A stretch of 64,000 bases of DNA from Galbibacter pacificus (GTDB taxonomy: Bacteria > Bacteroidota > Bacteroidia > Flavobacteriales > Flavobacteriaceae), in contig NZ_JAPMUA010000001.1 of the NCBI RefSeq assembly GCF_029603155.1, positions 496,001 to 560,000 of the forward strand, in the 5' to 3' direction. Below are positions 62,610-64,000 of the stretch, in pieces. Under the pieces are notes generated by a model. It saw only the letters and a program-made list of their open reading frames with translations, did not search any database and was not told the origin of the DNA. How positions within the stretch are numbered: position 1 is the stretch's first letter; the number at the start of each line of letters is the position of its first letter. The translations under genes were made by a program, and so were the position numbers.

Positions 62610-63473
62610 TTAATAGAGGGCTTTCTTTTCTTGTCTGTATTTGCTTGGGCTCATACCTTTGTATTTTTTAAATTGGCGACTGAGATGACTTTCGTCGGTA
62701 AAGCCCAATTCGTCCGAAATTTGACCGATAGTATAATCACTGTATAGCAATCGTTGTTCTATATATTTCATTTTGTATAGGGATATATAGTGTTGTAGGG
62801 TTTCTCCAGTCAATTTTTTAAAATATTCACCAATATAATTTTTTGAAATATTAAAGGTTTTTGCTAGGGTAGTGGTCTTTAATTGTCCTGGATTTCCTAT
62901 ATTTTTTTTTATGTGCGTTAATATTTTATTGATTAACGGTTCATCATTCAGCAGGATTCCCGGATTAGGTTTAGTTGTAAGGTTTCTTGATAAAATATTT
63001 AATATCAATGTGATATACTGTTGCGTATGTTGTTGGGAACATAGCCCTTTTTGATCGTGTTCAATAATGATATTTGAAATAAGGTTTGTGATCATTTGAC
63101 AGTCCTCAATACTTTGAATAACGACCGATTCATACCTGTTATGGTTATAAAAAATCTGTTCTAACTGTTTTAACCAGGAAAGTCTATTGTTTTGAAATGT
63201 AGGATTAGTTTCTGATGTCAGGAAAACTTCTGAAAAACGGATGGAACAGAATTTGGTGGGTTCCCTGCTTTTAAACCCTCTGCAATCCATGGGAGTGAAC
63301 AAGAAAATATCTCCTTTCCCGTAGGTATGATTATTTTCGTTTACGATCCTCTGCCCACTCCCATCCATAATTTGAAGAATCTCAAAAAAATGATAAATCA
63401 ATGCACTCTCTTGCCAATTTTCATTTTCTGAAATAAACAATTCCATGGGCTGGTACAATTGTTTTCTTTTCAC
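62610..63473 (-). CDS. AraC-family transcriptional regulator
   Basis: A 287-residue regulator. The N-terminal ~150 residues form a cupin-like sensing domain (IVNENNHTYGKGDIFLFTPMDCRGF), and residues about 185-285 form an AraC double helix-turn-helix (LKTTTLAKTFNISKNYIGEYFKKLTGETLQHYISLYKMKYIEQRLL, TIGQISDELGFTDESHLSRQFKKYKGMSPSKYRQ). It is divergent from the hydrolase gene at 63605, with 131 bases between, so it probably controls that gene. The effector is unknown. Confidence 0.9.
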   Translation of the reverse strand: MKRKQLYQPMELFISENENWQESALIYHFFEILQIMDGSGQRIVNENNHTYGKGDIFLFTPMDCRGFKSREPTKFCSIRFSEVFLTSETNPTFQNNRLSWLKQLEQIFYNHNRYESVVIQSIEDCQMITNLISNIIIEHDQKGLCSQQHTQQYITLILNILSRNLTTKPNPGILLNDEPLINKILTHIKKNIGNPGQLKTTTLAKTFNISKNYIGEYFKKLTGETLQHYISLYKMKYIEQRLLYSDYTIGQISDELGFTDESHLSRQFKKYKGMSPSKYRQEKKALY

Positions 63474-63534
63474 AAACCTCAGATTTTACATTATTATCCT
63501 CTTATTTTAAAAGTACAGGGAATGCGGTACCGCT

Positions 63535-63542
63535 TACTTTTG
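63535..63542 (+). promoter_or_regulatory. Candidate -7 box for the enol-lactonase-like gene
   Basis: TACTTTTG fits TAnnTTTG, 62 bases before the ATG at 63605, inside the spacer shared with the divergent AraC gene. No clear -33 element is seen. Confidence 0.35.
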
Positions 63543-63604
63543 TCCTCAATATACAAATTGCTTATTCAAAACCATAAAATTTTAATGAACAAAAAGATAT
63601 AAAA

Positions 63605-64000
63605 ATGGAAAACAATACAAATATGACTTCGGGCATATCATTCTTTACAACAGGCGATGGATGTAGAATCGCATACAAGGTCGATGGTGATTTTTCCCTC
63701 CCTGTTTTAGTTTTATCGAACTCTATAGCTACCGATTTTAGCATGTGGGATGGACAGATTGACAATTTTAGCAAATATTTCACAATACTGCGTTTTGATA
63801 CAAGGGGGAATGGTCTGTCGGATGCTCCTATAGGGGATTATTCAATAGATAGGATGTCACTTGATGTGGTAGCGCTTTTAGATTATCTGAAAATTGAAAA
63901 AATTCATTTTCTCGGTCTGTCACTGGGAGGATTTATCGGGCAATGGTTGGGTATCCATAGCCCGGAAAGAATACATAAGTTGATATTGGCAAACACATCA
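63605..64000 (+). CDS. Alpha/beta hydrolase, 3-oxoadipate enol-lactonase-like, 3' truncated by window edge
   Basis: The first 132 codons of an alpha/beta hydrolase, open to the window end. Motifs are FTTGDGCRIAYKVDGD near 14-29, LVLSNSIATDFSMWDGQID near 34-52, FDTRGNGLSDAP, DVVALLDYLKIEKIHFLGLSLGGFIGQWLG with the nucleophile in GLSLGG, and SPERIHKLILANTS. This order is typical of PcaD-type enol-lactonases in the beta-ketoadipate pathway, although many relatives have other substrates. It is divergent from an AraC regulator. The missing C-terminus (catalytic Asp and His) leaves the call at family level. Confidence 0.85.
   Translation, partial: MENNTNMTSGISFFTTGDGCRIAYKVDGDFSLPVLVLSNSIATDFSMWDGQIDNFSKYFTILRFDTRGNGLSDAPIGDYSIDRMSLDVVALLDYLKIEKIHFLGLSLGGFIGQWLGIHSPERIHKLILANTS

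Overview
The window looks like chromosomal DNA of a glycan-degrading, probably marine, member of the Flavobacteriaceae (Bacteroidota). The evidence is four SusC/SusD-type transporter pairs, two ECF sigma/FecR pairs, four sulfatases, lipoprotein signals followed by acidic residues, AT-rich spacers and Bacteroidota-type TAnnTTTG promoter boxes. The genus cannot be settled from the sequence alone. No rRNA, tRNA, CRISPR array, transposase, integrase or phage gene was seen.

Layout. (A) 1-7297: end of a ribose/nucleoside-type utilisation locus: truncated susC, susD, a lipoprotein ADP-ribosylglycohydrolase, a ribokinase and a GRP-type sugar permease, closed by a strong terminator. (B) 7605-14977: small single genes: RpoA-CTD-like protein, RibD/DHFR-like reductase, two membrane proteins, SRPBCC, DoxX-like, DUF1801 and VOC proteins, an esterase-fold protein that lacks its nucleophilic serine, a TPR-Arr (rifampin ADP-ribosyltransferase) fusion, and a Tat-exported sugar isomerase-like protein. 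(C) 15285-27629: ECF sigma/FecR/STN-SusC/SusD with a sulfatase, a lipoprotein FAD oxidoreductase, a CstA-family transporter and a circularly permuted SGNH hydrolase.

(D) 27713-43159: an amino-sugar locus built outward from a 610-base control region. Leftward lie susC, susD, a XylR/AraC-type regulator, a small ORF and nagB. Rightward lie a GH18 enzyme with two near-identical C-terminal modules, then GH5, GH20, a sodium/solute symporter and nagA. The enzymes would cut a GlcNAc-containing polymer outside the cell, import the sugar, and deacetylate and deaminate it to fructose-6-phosphate. No GlcNAc kinase is in the window. A direct repeat with a 21-bp period (ACGTNTTTTGAGG followed by a second ACGY) lies 100-165 bases upstream of susC, nagB and GH18, with a weaker copy before GH5; it is the best candidate operator for the regulator.

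(E) 43423-55161: a second ECF sigma/FecR/STN-SusC/SusD locus with three sulfatases and no glycosidase or lyase. (F) 55587-59460: TonB-dependent siderophore-type receptor, PepSY-domain membrane protein and a 60-residue membrane protein. (G) 59645-64000: isochorismatase-like hydrolase, M23 peptidase, a lipoprotein RidA, an AraC regulator and the start of an enol-lactonase-like hydrolase.

The most unusual observations are the permuted SGNH hydrolase (catalytic order Gly-Asn-Asp/His-Ser instead of Ser first), the shared 21-bp-period operator of region D, and matching hairpins 44-45 bases upstream of both ECF-linked susC genes that read as intrinsic terminators on the opposite strand.
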